Below are positions 19,300-28,512 of a stretch of 64,000 nt of DNA, piece by piece. The translations under genes and the position numbers were made by a program. Source of the stretch: Gracilariopsis chorda (Eukaryota > Rhodophyta > Florideophyceae > Gracilariales > Gracilariaceae). Numbering within the stretch: position 1 is the stretch's first letter; each line of letters opens with the position of its first letter. The DNA is taken from assembly GCA_003194525.1 (NCBI GenBank), contig NBIV01000169.1:111615-175614 (forward strand), in the 5' to 3' direction. The notes under the pieces are model-generated. The model had not been told where the DNA came from, ran no database searches, and saw only the letters and a program-made list of their open reading frames with translations.

Positions 19300-20592
19300 A
19301 TGCGCAGTCTCTCCCTCAATCACCGTCCATCACCCTCACCCGTCCACTCCGACAACAGTTTTCCCAACAACAAACCGTGGAGCAGTGGAGGTCCGGCCCT
19401 GTTCTCCCCCTCTCCAACCGACGACAATCTCAGTTGGAGCCGCATCTTCCGCTCTTCCTTCGACCTTCGCGACAAGACCAGATGGAAGAAGAGGAATCTC
19501 TCCTACTCGTGTTCCGACTTTGAAATCGCTGAGGAGCCGCACGTCGTTGAAATTGGCCAGCGTTTACCGGATCGTTCCCACTCGGGCACGGAGGAGGACG
19601 TCTTTGGAAGACGTCGTCCGGACTTCTCCTCCCGTTCATTCTCCATGCTTACCTCCCCGTCCTCACACGTCCTGGCCTGTGATGTGCAACCTTCCCCGCA
19701 TCACACTGAGCCCCCCCCACAGCCGCTCACCGAGCCGCCGCTCACCAAGCCCCCGGCTGCAAAGCCCCCCAACCCGCGCAAACGCTCGTCGAGAATCTCG
19801 GAGACCGCCGCCACCCATTTCGTTGACACTCCCATAGCAAAGCCTGATCGCAATGCCAAGGCCCCTCTCATCAAGGAGGCCAACAACGAGCACTTTGATG
19901 AGCAGGAGGCCATTCGCCATATCACAAAGGCCATCGATTCTTCAAAGGGCCGTCTCAGAAAGAGCGCCAACATGAACAAGGCATTCACCTCCGTCATCAG
20001 AAGCGGCGACGGCTTCCTCAGGAAGAGTGAGATCATTCAACAAACCCTCAACAGTGAAGATAGTAAGGACCCGTCCATGATCATTCTTCTCGACCCGGAA
20101 GCCAATGATCCGGCTAACATTCACGTCGAAGGTGTTAGCACAGCCTCAGAGGAAAGCGGATCCGTTGAAACTATGAAGAGTGTTCGCGTGGTTCCTGTTC
20201 CCAACTTCGGTTTCAGTACTAGTATGACTGCTCGTCAGTGTGCTGCTACCTTGGAAACTATCTTGAGAGACATGTCTTGCAGGGTGTCTCGATATTCGGA
20301 TGACGTCAACGGCAAGGGGAATACCCTTCGTCTCAAGGCCACTCGTGTTGCGAATGGGGCGCGCCTTCTAGATCGCAAAGTTAAGCTTATGGTGACAGTC
20401 AGAGAAGAGGATCACATCAGGACTTCAGTGTCATTTAGAAGGATACCGACCATGTACGGCACCCGACACGCCCATGTTCCTTTGTGTAACGATATTAGGG
20501 ATCGCTTCCAACGAGAGTGGCCGGCTGTTGTTGAGGCTCTGTACATCCGTGTTCCCAACCCCGACGGGACGAAGACTAATTCCGACAACTGA
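19300..20592 (+). CDS. Unrecognised protein with low-complexity N-half and a possible KA1-like C-terminal domain
   Basis: A 430-residue frame. Residues 1-190 are Ser/Pro/Arg-rich and probably disordered (TEPPPQPLTEPPLTKPP). From about 190 it is denser, with helical-looking EAIRHITKAIDSSKGRLRKS. The last 125 residues look folded: CAATLETILRDMSCRVSRY, LRLKATRVANGARL, KVKLMVTV, then FRRIPTMYGTRHAHVPLCND. That order (helix, strands, an FRRI-type strand, a final helix with LC) recalls the kinase-associated KA1 domain, but no kinase is present and the match is by eye only. The true N-terminus is uncertain: an ATG at 19158 in another frame begins a Pro-rich stretch that could join this frame through an intron or a frame error. 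It follows a poly-C leader. Confidence 0.6.
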   Translation: MRSLSLNHRPSPSPVHSDNSFPNNKPWSSGGPALFSPSPTDDNLSWSRIFRSSFDLRDKTRWKKRNLSYSCSDFEIAEEPHVVEIGQRLPDRSHSGTEEDVFGRRRPDFSSRSFSMLTSPSSHVLACDVQPSPHHTEPPPQPLTEPPLTKPPAAKPPNPRKRSSRISETAATHFVDTPIAKPDRNAKAPLIKEANNEHFDEQEAIRHITKAIDSSKGRLRKSANMNKAFTSVIRSGDGFLRKSEIIQQTLNSEDSKDPSMIILLDPEANDPANIHVEGVSTASEESGSVETMKSVRVVPVPNFGFSTSMTARQCAATLETILRDMSCRVSRYSDDVNGKGNTLRLKATRVANGARLLDRKVKLMVTVREEDHIRTSVSFRRIPTMYGTRHAHVPLCNDIRDRFQREWPAVVEALYIRVPNPDGTKTNSDN

Positions 20593-22936
20593 GCATGTGG
20601 CTGGGTTAATGTATGTATGCCCCCTCCATGTTGGCTTTGGCGTTGGTGTTTCTGTTCGTTTGTTTGTCTGTTGTGTCTGTGTGTGTGTTGGTTTTCCGAA
20701 CAGTGGTATGCGACGTTTTGTAGATATGTCCGTCTTGGTGTGCCACTTTTGCACGATTGTACAAATCCTATCACAATCTATTTAAACGAGTATTTGACCT
20801 ACCGGCTTCAGTGTCACCTTGCAATGATTTTGGTCGACTGTATGTCGATGATGTGTTGGGCCCCGTCAACTAAGTTTACAAACATGTACCAGTCATCCTC
20901 ATCCCTTTTGGAGCCCATGTGTGTGCCACTCAGCCACGAATAAGTCAAGCTGGAACGTTCAAGGAGTATAGTCAGAGGACGATACGTACACACAAGATCA
21001 GTATGTATCCAGACTGCTACTGGGCGAGTGGTACACGAGTGGCTCATGAAGCAACGGTATGAGTGTATGTAGATGTCCCTTTTTGTCTTGCAACACGAAG
21101 CAAGTTCTGTTTTGGCTAAGGACTGCAACAGATAATACTGGGTCGAACGAACGCCCCGTGTTCGACGTAGCATTGCGTATACTGTATCTGTAAAACAGAT
21201 TCTGTATCCATCGAATGGGGAGTCTACGAGTGTACAGCAGGCACAAGATACAAGCAGGGTATCCGTTCACGCGGACAGATTGTTTGAAAGAAACCAGGTG
21301 GAAGAGTCAACCGCCGAAGCTCTACCAGGCAAACGCGGAATGGACGCAAACCTGCCGTGAACGTCCGCTCTTGAGACCACTCGTAGCAGGGGGGCACATC
21401 TGACATGCAAAGAAAAGACCAAAAATAAGGTGTACTCGTAGATACGTCATTATTTGAAAAGGTCTCGTGAGCAGGCAGCTGCTGCTCATGGCAGGCGACA
21501 TGGCGTTACCAAGGGTATTAGGGATAACTCATGAGTCACAAGACTTTCATTACGAACAAGGCCGGCGTCGTCCATGTGCCAATGGAATGTCTCATGCTCT
21601 TTCCAACACCTGACGCGCATTGGAGGCTGATGAGACACGCCCTTGATACATGCTGCGCCGCTGTGGAACGTTGTGGCTCACGTCTTCATTCCCAGACTCG
21701 ATGTTCCACGGGCGGTTCCATCCAAAGTTTACGTATGGTTTGGCCCGCGTAGTGCACTGGCAGTCCACTGCAGCCAGTAGCCTTGTACGTCGGGCCACAG
21801 CGCCTCTTTGGGGACAACGATTACTTTGCTTGCGCGCACCAACAAAGTACACTTTGAATCAAACAAAACTACTCTACAAGGATAGTAATGTTGTGGTTCT
21901 TCGGCGGAGAAGTTTTGTTGACTTCAGCTGCGCAGGTTTTGAGTTAAAAGACTTCTTGACCCGCCGGTCGACATTCTCTGCGGCCGAGAAGTTCTCCTTA
22001 GTACTCTTGGTAGGTGCGCATGGGTGAGGCTAACCCTTCACCCCTCATGTATAAAAAGAAATCGGAGCCAAGACAGCTGCATCGGAGATATCGTTAGGGG
22101 ATGTGGCTTACGGGAAGATAAGGGTTGTTTTTATATACTGTACAACATCCGTGGCCAAGTTATCGATAGCCAGACATTCAGTTGGAAATTTTGAAATACC
22201 CTTCACCTTTACTGTATGCGCAGGCAGAAGTACAGAAGGGCACGCGTAGCGAGACCTCTGGTAACCCTTACCCATTAACCTTCCCTGTTTAACCTTACGC
22301 TGTTACAGCGGTGCACATTTCTGCCGAGCAACCATGGCTTGACTTTAGGTAGAATTACCAAAGGTACTTGTCCTTGTCCTTGTACTGCCGAAGGTAACGG
22401 TACGCCAAGAGAAGTCGCCAATCGGAACAACCAATTGTTTCCCAATTGTCAATCCCGTGAAGATCGTCCAGAATGAAATCCAAGCCGCAAGCGAAATGGC
22501 ACAGATATTTACGCCCACGATCATCGCTGTGACGTTCTTTCGGCACGATGCGCAAGGGAAGGAAGAGCAGCAAGTGTCCTCAAAGTAGAAACTTCTTCTA
22601 GAGGCTGTGCATGAGATTCCTGGTACTTCGTGAAGAACCGTCAGTCTGTCACACGGCACTTCGGATGATTCGATACATCATTTCGAATCTCCCCATTACA
22701 CAGTCCGTAAGTTACCTGCGCGTTCGACAGCTTGGTGCTGCAATTTTCGAAGGGACGTGACAAACTTTGAAAATCGATTGCTGTTCTTTTACATCAGCAA
22801 AAAGTGGAAGCCACTTGAACTCCATTATCTCTGTGCACAATGCATTATAATTGTCATCACTGTGGGCTTCGCTGTTCGGAATGCGACGAAAGCGGAAATC
22901 GTTGCCAAAGTACTCGACCCGATTCTGTTCCATGCG
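20593..22936. other. Gene-poor spacer before the sulfotransferase
   Basis: No gene is supported in 2.3 kb. The longest frames (119-125 codons) are shadowed on other strands and match nothing. Scattered GGGTTA/TAACCC words occur, for example near 22,022-22,040 and 22,250-22,300 where several TAACC-type words sit close together. The frame of the sulfotransferase is open upstream to 22757 but only from a GTG codon. Confidence 0.45.
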
Positions 22937-23887
22937 ATGCTTCTAAGATATCGCAGTTTGCAAAAGCGACGCCCGCATCGTCGTCAATATCCATGCGCCC
23001 GGCTCAACAGGAAGGCACTTCTGTTCGCTACCTGTTCCGTTTTGACCGCTCTTTTCCTTCCACATATCACACAACGGAATACGTACTATGGATATCGCAT
23101 GAGAAAACGGCGCCTGCAACCCACCGCTGAGCTTAACAACACAGGAGCAACGGGAGCAGATATAATTGCGTTCCCATTTGCTTCTCGAATAATTGTCAGT
23201 GAAGTTAGCAGACTCATCTATTGTCCAATCCCGAAGGCAGCAAACAGTAACTGGAAGTATCTCATTCGTAAATTCGAAGGATTGCCTGATTATGCTGACC
23301 TTACCAAAGCCCATAATGTAAATGTATCAGGACTTCGCTATCTGTCCGACTACTCAGCCAATGAAATATCCCAATTAATCCGAGACCCATCCTTCTTCAA
23401 GTTCATCTTCGTGAGGAACCCATATTCACGAATTGTATCATGTTACATGGACAAGTTTCGCAATACAGACCCCGTATATGTCACCACTGAGTATCGTTTG
23501 TTCTTGGCGCAGTTATTCCATTGGCATTACGCTAGAAAGGTGGATATTTACCGTGATCCACGACCATCATTCGAAACCTTTGTGGATGAACTTCTGAAAC
23601 AGGCCCCCATTGCTATGAACGCCCACTGGATGCCCCAGACAACGCACTGCGGGATCGGAATTATGCCATATGATTTCGTCGGGCGAATGGAAAATTTGGC
23701 AAAGGACGCTCGGTTCGTCCTTGATAGACTAGGGAAATTTGAAGAATGCTTCCCTTCGCAACAAGAGATTGGTTTTCCGCCATCGGGTGCTTCAAAAAAA
23801 ATGGAAGATGAGTTATATACTATCGATTTGCGTTTCAAAGTACGCGCAATTTACGACGATGATTTTCAAATGTTGGGGTACAAATAG
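22937..23887 (+). CDS. Golgi carbohydrate sulfotransferase (Sulfotransfer_2 / chondroitin sulfotransferase type)
   Basis: A 316-residue type II membrane protein that would transfer sulfate from PAPS to a sugar hydroxyl in the Golgi lumen. A short basic cytosolic tail is followed by one membrane helix (about 27-44, ALLFATCSVLTALFL). The 5'-phosphosulfate-binding loop is PKAANSNWK (99-107) and the 3'-phosphate site is VRNPYSRIVSCY (159-170); both are the expected PAPS-binding motifs. The C-terminal half has the family's PYDFVGRMENLAKDARFVLD block. I chose the ATG at 22937 because the longer frame starts only at GTG and adds an unlikely second hydrophobic segment. In red algae such enzymes are candidates for galactan (carrageenan or agar) or glycosaminoglycan-like sulfation; the acceptor is unknown. 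Its stop codon touches that of NDUFA9 with no base between. Confidence 0.88.
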   Translation: MLLRYRSLQKRRPHRRQYPCARLNRKALLFATCSVLTALFLPHITQRNTYYGYRMRKRRLQPTAELNNTGATGADIIAFPFASRIIVSEVSRLIYCPIPKAANSNWKYLIRKFEGLPDYADLTKAHNVNVSGLRYLSDYSANEISQLIRDPSFFKFIFVRNPYSRIVSCYMDKFRNTDPVYVTTEYRLFLAQLFHWHYARKVDIYRDPRPSFETFVDELLKQAPIAMNAHWMPQTTHCGIGIMPYDFVGRMENLAKDARFVLDRLGKFEECFPSQQEIGFPPSGASKKMEDELYTIDLRFKVRAIYDDDFQMLGYK

Positions 23888-24871
23888 TTAGCGAATGTAA
23901 GATATGGTGTCCAAACTGCACGCTTTCGGTTCTATTTTCAAGTCGTATAGTGTTCGTGCGGAGGGAGATACAACGTTGTCTGACTTTAGCAGCTCGACCT
24001 GGTCTCTGGTCAAGAGCGGTGGCACAGATGGGACAACGGAATGCAGTAATTCGAACGCAGTCCCCTGTATCGATGCAACTGGAAATGGAATAGGCAGCAA
24101 AATTCTTTTTCTCTGAGTGGCGTCGAGTACGAGTTGCATTAACTGTCGAAAGGTAAACACTGTCTTTCCGCCAAGTTCATAAACTCCGGACGGGACGTCG
24201 CCTTCAGCGTTTAAGGCTAGAGCTTTTATGATTGCTGCCGCTACGTCCTGTACATGAACCGGTTGATACTTTGTCGTACCACCACCAACGAGAGGGAGAA
24301 ACGGTAGGTATCGAGACATGTTTTCGAACCGGTTAAAGAACGAGTCTTCCGGTCCAAAAACAATTGACGGGCGCAACACTGTGACTCTTGCAATATCATT
24401 GTTTGAGAGGTTGAGTGTGGCCAGTTCGCCCATCGCTTTCGTGCGAGCATAGGCACTCGGGGAATCGAGATCTGCGCCAATAGCAGATACATGCACAACG
24501 TTCTTGACAGTTGCTGATTCCTTCACCGCTTCGGCAATTAGGTTAGGTGCTTCTTGTTGTATCTTGGCAAATGTGAGGTTCTTTGATGGAGTTTCATACA
24601 AGATTCCAACACAGTTTATGACATCCGTTGCACCCTTGACTGCCTCCGACACGTGATCTGGATTCGTTACATCGCAGTGAAGTGGCTGAATTGCGTTCAC
24701 ATTAGGCGCCAGTTGTTTCCAAGATGACAAGTTTTTGGCTTTGGCGGATCGTGATGCTACGCGTAGCGTTATGCTGCCCGCTGCGTTATGTTTCGTTAGA
24801 CTTCGAAGAAGCTCGCGTCCAATAAAGCCTGTAGCACCAAAGACTGTGAGAGTCCGGCTGGAGGTGACCAT
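23888..24871 (-). CDS. NDUFA9: NADH:ubiquinone oxidoreductase subunit NDUFA9-like (atypical SDR)
   Basis: A 327-residue atypical short-chain dehydrogenase of the NDUFA9/39-kDa complex I subunit type. The nucleotide-binding Rossmann motif GATGFIG is at 12-18. Family features include the DVTNPDHVSEAVKGATDVINCVG stretch, VVHVSAIGADLDSPSAYARTKAMGE (with a Y-x3-K pair), VTVLRPSIVFGPEDSFFNRF and FLPLVGGGTTKYQPVHVQDVA, all characteristic of mitochondrial complex I 39-kDa subunits and their bacterial relatives. It would sit in the matrix arm and bind NADPH. The frame extends upstream to 24925 but only from a TTG codon, so I use the ATG at 24871; this leaves almost no presequence, and the true start or an upstream exon may add one. 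It abuts the sulfotransferase tail to tail. Confidence 0.85.
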   Translation of the reverse strand: MVTSSRTLTVFGATGFIGRELLRSLTKHNAAGSITLRVASRSAKAKNLSSWKQLAPNVNAIQPLHCDVTNPDHVSEAVKGATDVINCVGILYETPSKNLTFAKIQQEAPNLIAEAVKESATVKNVVHVSAIGADLDSPSAYARTKAMGELATLNLSNNDIARVTVLRPSIVFGPEDSFFNRFENMSRYLPFLPLVGGGTTKYQPVHVQDVAAAIIKALALNAEGDVPSGVYELGGKTVFTFRQLMQLVLDATQRKRILLPIPFPVASIQGTAFELLHSVVPSVPPLLTRDQVELLKSDNVVSPSARTLYDLKIEPKACSLDTISYIR

Positions 24872-25387
24872 GATTTTGAGGGAGGATCCAAAAAGAACTG
24901 AACAATAAACCGGACTCGGGATCAACTATCTACAACGGTACCTGCTCTGGTCCACTGAACGCGGTTGGCAATCAAGAGGATTCGTATGTACGAACAGGGG
25001 TTTAGCTTTTTATCCTCCGTGGAACTCAAAAACCACCCATTTTCTGCGTTTCAAATTTTTGTTCGGTCTATCCTTGCTGCTGGATACCCTTGTGCAAAGG
25101 CACGATTCGTACACTGGCATGAAGGATCGTTCTTGGAACCGTTGTCTCTACCGTACTTCGAACTCTTTAGGGATAGTGGCAGCCGTGAGTAACCCTCTTG
25201 TCGTCGGCACCGTTAGTTTCGATACATCTCAGATTGAGCAACCGTTTCAAGTACCGGTCCTTCAATACGTACCAAATCAAAGCTTATTCACATTACCGGA
25301 TCAATCCCGGAGTCCAAAGTGAACGCTGCTGACCTCGCTATCTCATTCTGACCGGGGAGAACGATATCTTAAACTAAGCTCATAACC
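24872..25387. other. Divergent promoter region between NDUFA9 and insulysin
   Basis: A 516-bp spacer between two divergent genes. Two overlapping frames here (75 and 87 codons) have no support. No distinct promoter element was identified. Confidence 0.45.
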
Positions 25388-28375
25388 ATGGAGAACGCCA
25401 GTGAGCCTAATTTCGTCCTTCATCCACCACTGGAGGTCAGTCCATACGATCAACTTCAATACCGCGCAATAACCTTGCGGAACAGTCTAGATGTGCTCAT
25501 CGCGTCTGATCCGTCGTCTGACAAAGCAGCTGCGTCACTTGACCTTGGTGTCGGTAGCTTCTGTGATCCCGAAAACCTCCCTGGCCTTGCCCATTTTTTG
25601 GAACACATGTTGTTTCTCGGCACAAAGAAGTATCCTGACGAGGATTCATACCACAAGTTCTTAGCAGAAAACGGTGGTCGAGGCAATGCATACACTTCTC
25701 ATGAGCATACAAACTATCACTTCGAAATCATTGTAACGGAAAAGAGTTGCAATGAAATTGACGGTAAGATGCCACCGTTCAAAGAAGCTCTCGATAGATT
25801 CTCCCAGTTCTTCAAAGCTCCTCTATTTACCGAGTCTGCCACAGAACGGGAGCTTAAAGCGGTACATTCTGAACACCAAAAGAATCTGCAAAGCGACACA
25901 AGAAGAAAGTTTCAAGTATCAGCGGCGCTGTCAAACCCTAAGCACCCACAAAGCAAGTTTAGCACGGGATCAATGGAATCGCTTCGAGATGTCCCAAAGG
26001 AGAAAGGCATCGACACTCGAGCCGCCTTGCTAGAATTTCATCGGACATACTATTCGGCGAATTTAATGAAACTTTGCATAAGTGGCCCACACTCTTTAGA
26101 CGTTATGCAAGAATGGGTTTGCGATCTGTTTTCTGGTATACCTAACTCACAAAGAGAGAACCCATGTGAAGTTTACCGTTCAATACCATCACTGCGAGAG
26201 GAGGACCGCGGTCTAATGAGCATGGTAGAGAGTATTAAGGATATAAGACACCTAGAAATAACTTGGACGACACCTGAGTACGCAACTGATGTTCGCGCTC
26301 GTCCTGGGACGTATATTGCTGATTTACTTGGTGATGAAGGAGAAGGAAGCATACTGAGTCTTCTAAAGAAGTGGGGATGGTGTGATACCCTTTGTAGTGG
26401 ACTAATGGAGTGGAATACATACAATGTTATGTCAGTACAAGCAACTCTGACTGCAGAAGGAATTGATCACATCGACGAAATAGTTTCCGTGATATATCAA
26501 TACGTTCGTCTGATCAAGAAGAACGGCATATCACTGTCGCGGTATGAGGAAGAAGCGACACTTGCTCGGAACTCATTCACGTTCCATGAAAAGATTGAAC
26601 CATTTCAGTTTGTTGTAAGCACTTCGGGCTCGATGCACGACTTGACACCAGAAGAGTACATCAGCGGTCTGTTTCTATACAAGGAATACAAGGAAGATTT
26701 GATTCGAAAGGTTCTTGATTTCATAACTCCAAATAACGGCAACATAATGATCGCAGGGAAGTTTGTCAGTGAGAAGACTGTAATGAAGGAGAAATGGTAC
26801 GGTACTCCCTATTGTGTTGAAAGAATCCCAAATGAGAAGTTGGAGAAGTGGAACTCGTCTGCATGCCATTCAGAACTTCACTTACCGGAATCAAATCCGT
26901 TTATACCGACAGAATTTGATTTGCTTGCAACACCTCTCCCAGAAGGGACAAGGGACACCAAGGGTCCAAATCTTGTATCTAAAACGGAACTCATGGAGGT
27001 CTACCACAAACTAGATAGATCATTCAAGCGACCTAAGGCTTGCATGATTATTCTGATCCGTACCCCTGTGTCGTACTGCAGTCCACTTCATGTTGTTCTG
27101 ACCCATTTGTTAGCGTTTCTTATCGAAGATGCGCTCATGGAGTACTCTTACCCAGCTAATCGAGCTGGTTTCCACTACCAAGTTGATCAACTCAGTAGCG
27201 GACTGCAAATATTTCTGAAAGGCTACAGCCACCGCATTGATGTACTACTGAAGGCTGTGGTTGACAAGATTGCATCACTGGATATAGATCCTGTTCGTTT
27301 TGCAATGCAGAAGGACAATCTTCAGAGAAGCTACCAAAACTTTGCCAAGACGCAGCCGTACTCTCGGGCTATGTATAACAGCAGTTGCTTGCTTGAGGAG
27401 CCGAGATGGCACGTAGATGATTGCTTGAATGCTCTACTTGACGGTAGAGTCACTGTTGAAAGACTTAAAAGGCATGTTGAAGATATAAGAAGTCGTGCCT
27501 TTGTAACGGCTTTGATCACTGGAAATATTCTCGAAGATTCAGCTATTGCAATGACAAAGACTGTTCAGTCCGTCATTAAGTATGCTCCCGCACACGACTA
27601 CGAGTACACCCAGCGAAGAATTGTACAATTGCCTTTCAGGAAGGAGTTCTTTTTCAGAATGGACCACACCAACCTAGAAGACAATAATTCGGCCATCGAA
27701 GTGCTGTTTCAGATTGGTGTGGAAGGGGACCGAGAGCAAGACGTGAAGTTGGATTTATTGAGTGAGATCCTGAACAAACCATGTTTCCATGAGTTGCGAA
27801 CCGTCCAACAGCTGGGATACTTGGTGTTTGAAGGAATGCGCCAATTTGAAAACGTGAAAGTGCTGTACGTCATTATTCAATCAACAGTTGCGGATCCTGA
27901 TGACCTTCTAGATCGGATTGATAAGTTTTTGGCTTCTGCTCGTGATGAGGTTTTCGGATGCATGACGGAAGAAAACTTTGAACAGTACAGGGGGGCTCTA
28001 GAAGCCACCAAGTCTCAACCGGATACATCATTACATAACGAGACTTGGAGATTCTGGCAAGAAATTGTAGGTGACACCCTGGACTTTGAACGCAAGTTCG
28101 AAGAAGTCGAAACCCTGAAGTCCATTACAAAGCAGGATATTCTGGAGTTCTACGACCGTTTCATCGCATCGGATGGCAAAGAACGGCGACGAATAATATC
28201 GCAAGTTTACGGGAACAACCACCCACTAGACAAGAAAAGAGATATATCTGAGCCTGCCTTTGAAGTGTGTGACCCGTATGCATTCAGGCGGAGCTTCCCC
28301 TTGTACCCAGTTGACGGACTACATGATTTTGAAGAGAAGACGAACACCACTAGAAAACAACTCTCTGGGAATTGA
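25388..28375 (+). CDS. IDE: Insulin-degrading enzyme (insulysin), M16 zinc metallopeptidase
   Basis: A 995-residue M16A peptidase of the length usual for insulysins (about 960-1,020). The inverted zinc motif HFLEH is at 69-73 (His69, Glu72, His73), followed by MLFLGTKKYPDEDSY, NGGRGNAYTSHEHTNYHFE and the third ligand region ELKAVHSEHQKNL. The catalytically inactive C-terminal half includes the conserved QLGYLVFEGMRQFENVKVLYVIIQS block that helps close the chamber. It cleaves small peptides in cytosol, peroxisome or mitochondria; no clear targeting signal is visible at either end. The ATG at 25388 follows ACC in a good context. The stop is 137 bp from that of ARP8 on the other strand. Confidence 0.94.
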   Translation: MENASEPNFVLHPPLEVSPYDQLQYRAITLRNSLDVLIASDPSSDKAAASLDLGVGSFCDPENLPGLAHFLEHMLFLGTKKYPDEDSYHKFLAENGGRGNAYTSHEHTNYHFEIIVTEKSCNEIDGKMPPFKEALDRFSQFFKAPLFTESATERELKAVHSEHQKNLQSDTRRKFQVSAALSNPKHPQSKFSTGSMESLRDVPKEKGIDTRAALLEFHRTYYSANLMKLCISGPHSLDVMQEWVCDLFSGIPNSQRENPCEVYRSIPSLREEDRGLMSMVESIKDIRHLEITWTTPEYATDVRARPGTYIADLLGDEGEGSILSLLKKWGWCDTLCSGLMEWNTYNVMSVQATLTAEGIDHIDEIVSVIYQYVRLIKKNGISLSRYEEEATLARNSFTFHEKIEPFQFVVSTSGSMHDLTPEEYISGLFLYKEYKEDLIRKVLDFITPNNGNIMIAGKFVSEKTVMKEKWYGTPYCVERIPNEKLEKWNSSACHSELHLPESNPFIPTEFDLLATPLPEGTRDTKGPNLVSKTELMEVYHKLDRSFKRPKACMIILIRTPVSYCSPLHVVLTHLLAFLIEDALMEYSYPANRAGFHYQVDQLSSGLQIFLKGYSHRIDVLLKAVVDKIASLDIDPVRFAMQKDNLQRSYQNFAKTQPYSRAMYNSSCLLEEPRWHVDDCLNALLDGRVTVERLKRHVEDIRSRAFVTALITGNILEDSAIAMTKTVQSVIKYAPAHDYEYTQRRIVQLPFRKEFFFRMDHTNLEDNNSAIEVLFQIGVEGDREQDVKLDLLSEILNKPCFHELRTVQQLGYLVFEGMRQFENVKVLYVIIQSTVADPDDLLDRIDKFLASARDEVFGCMTEENFEQYRGALEATKSQPDTSLHNETWRFWQEIVGDTLDFERKFEEVETLKSITKQDILEFYDRFIASDGKERRRIISQVYGNNHPLDKKRDISEPAFEVCDPYAFRRSFPLYPVDGLHDFEEKTNTTRKQLSGN

Positions 28376-28512
28376 ACAGCCACCATTTCAGTGTTTGTTA
28401 GCACTGACACCATATCAAACGCTTCTCACGGTTGCTAGTTTGCGTACATGTGCGTATTCAAAGAACTCACGTAAGCTTTGAGAATAAGATGTACGTGTAG
28501 TGCATCTTGGGC

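Noticed and set aside
22757-22936. Longer sulfotransferase start
   Set aside because: Starts at GTG and adds a second hydrophobic segment; the ATG at 22937 gives a normal type II membrane protein.
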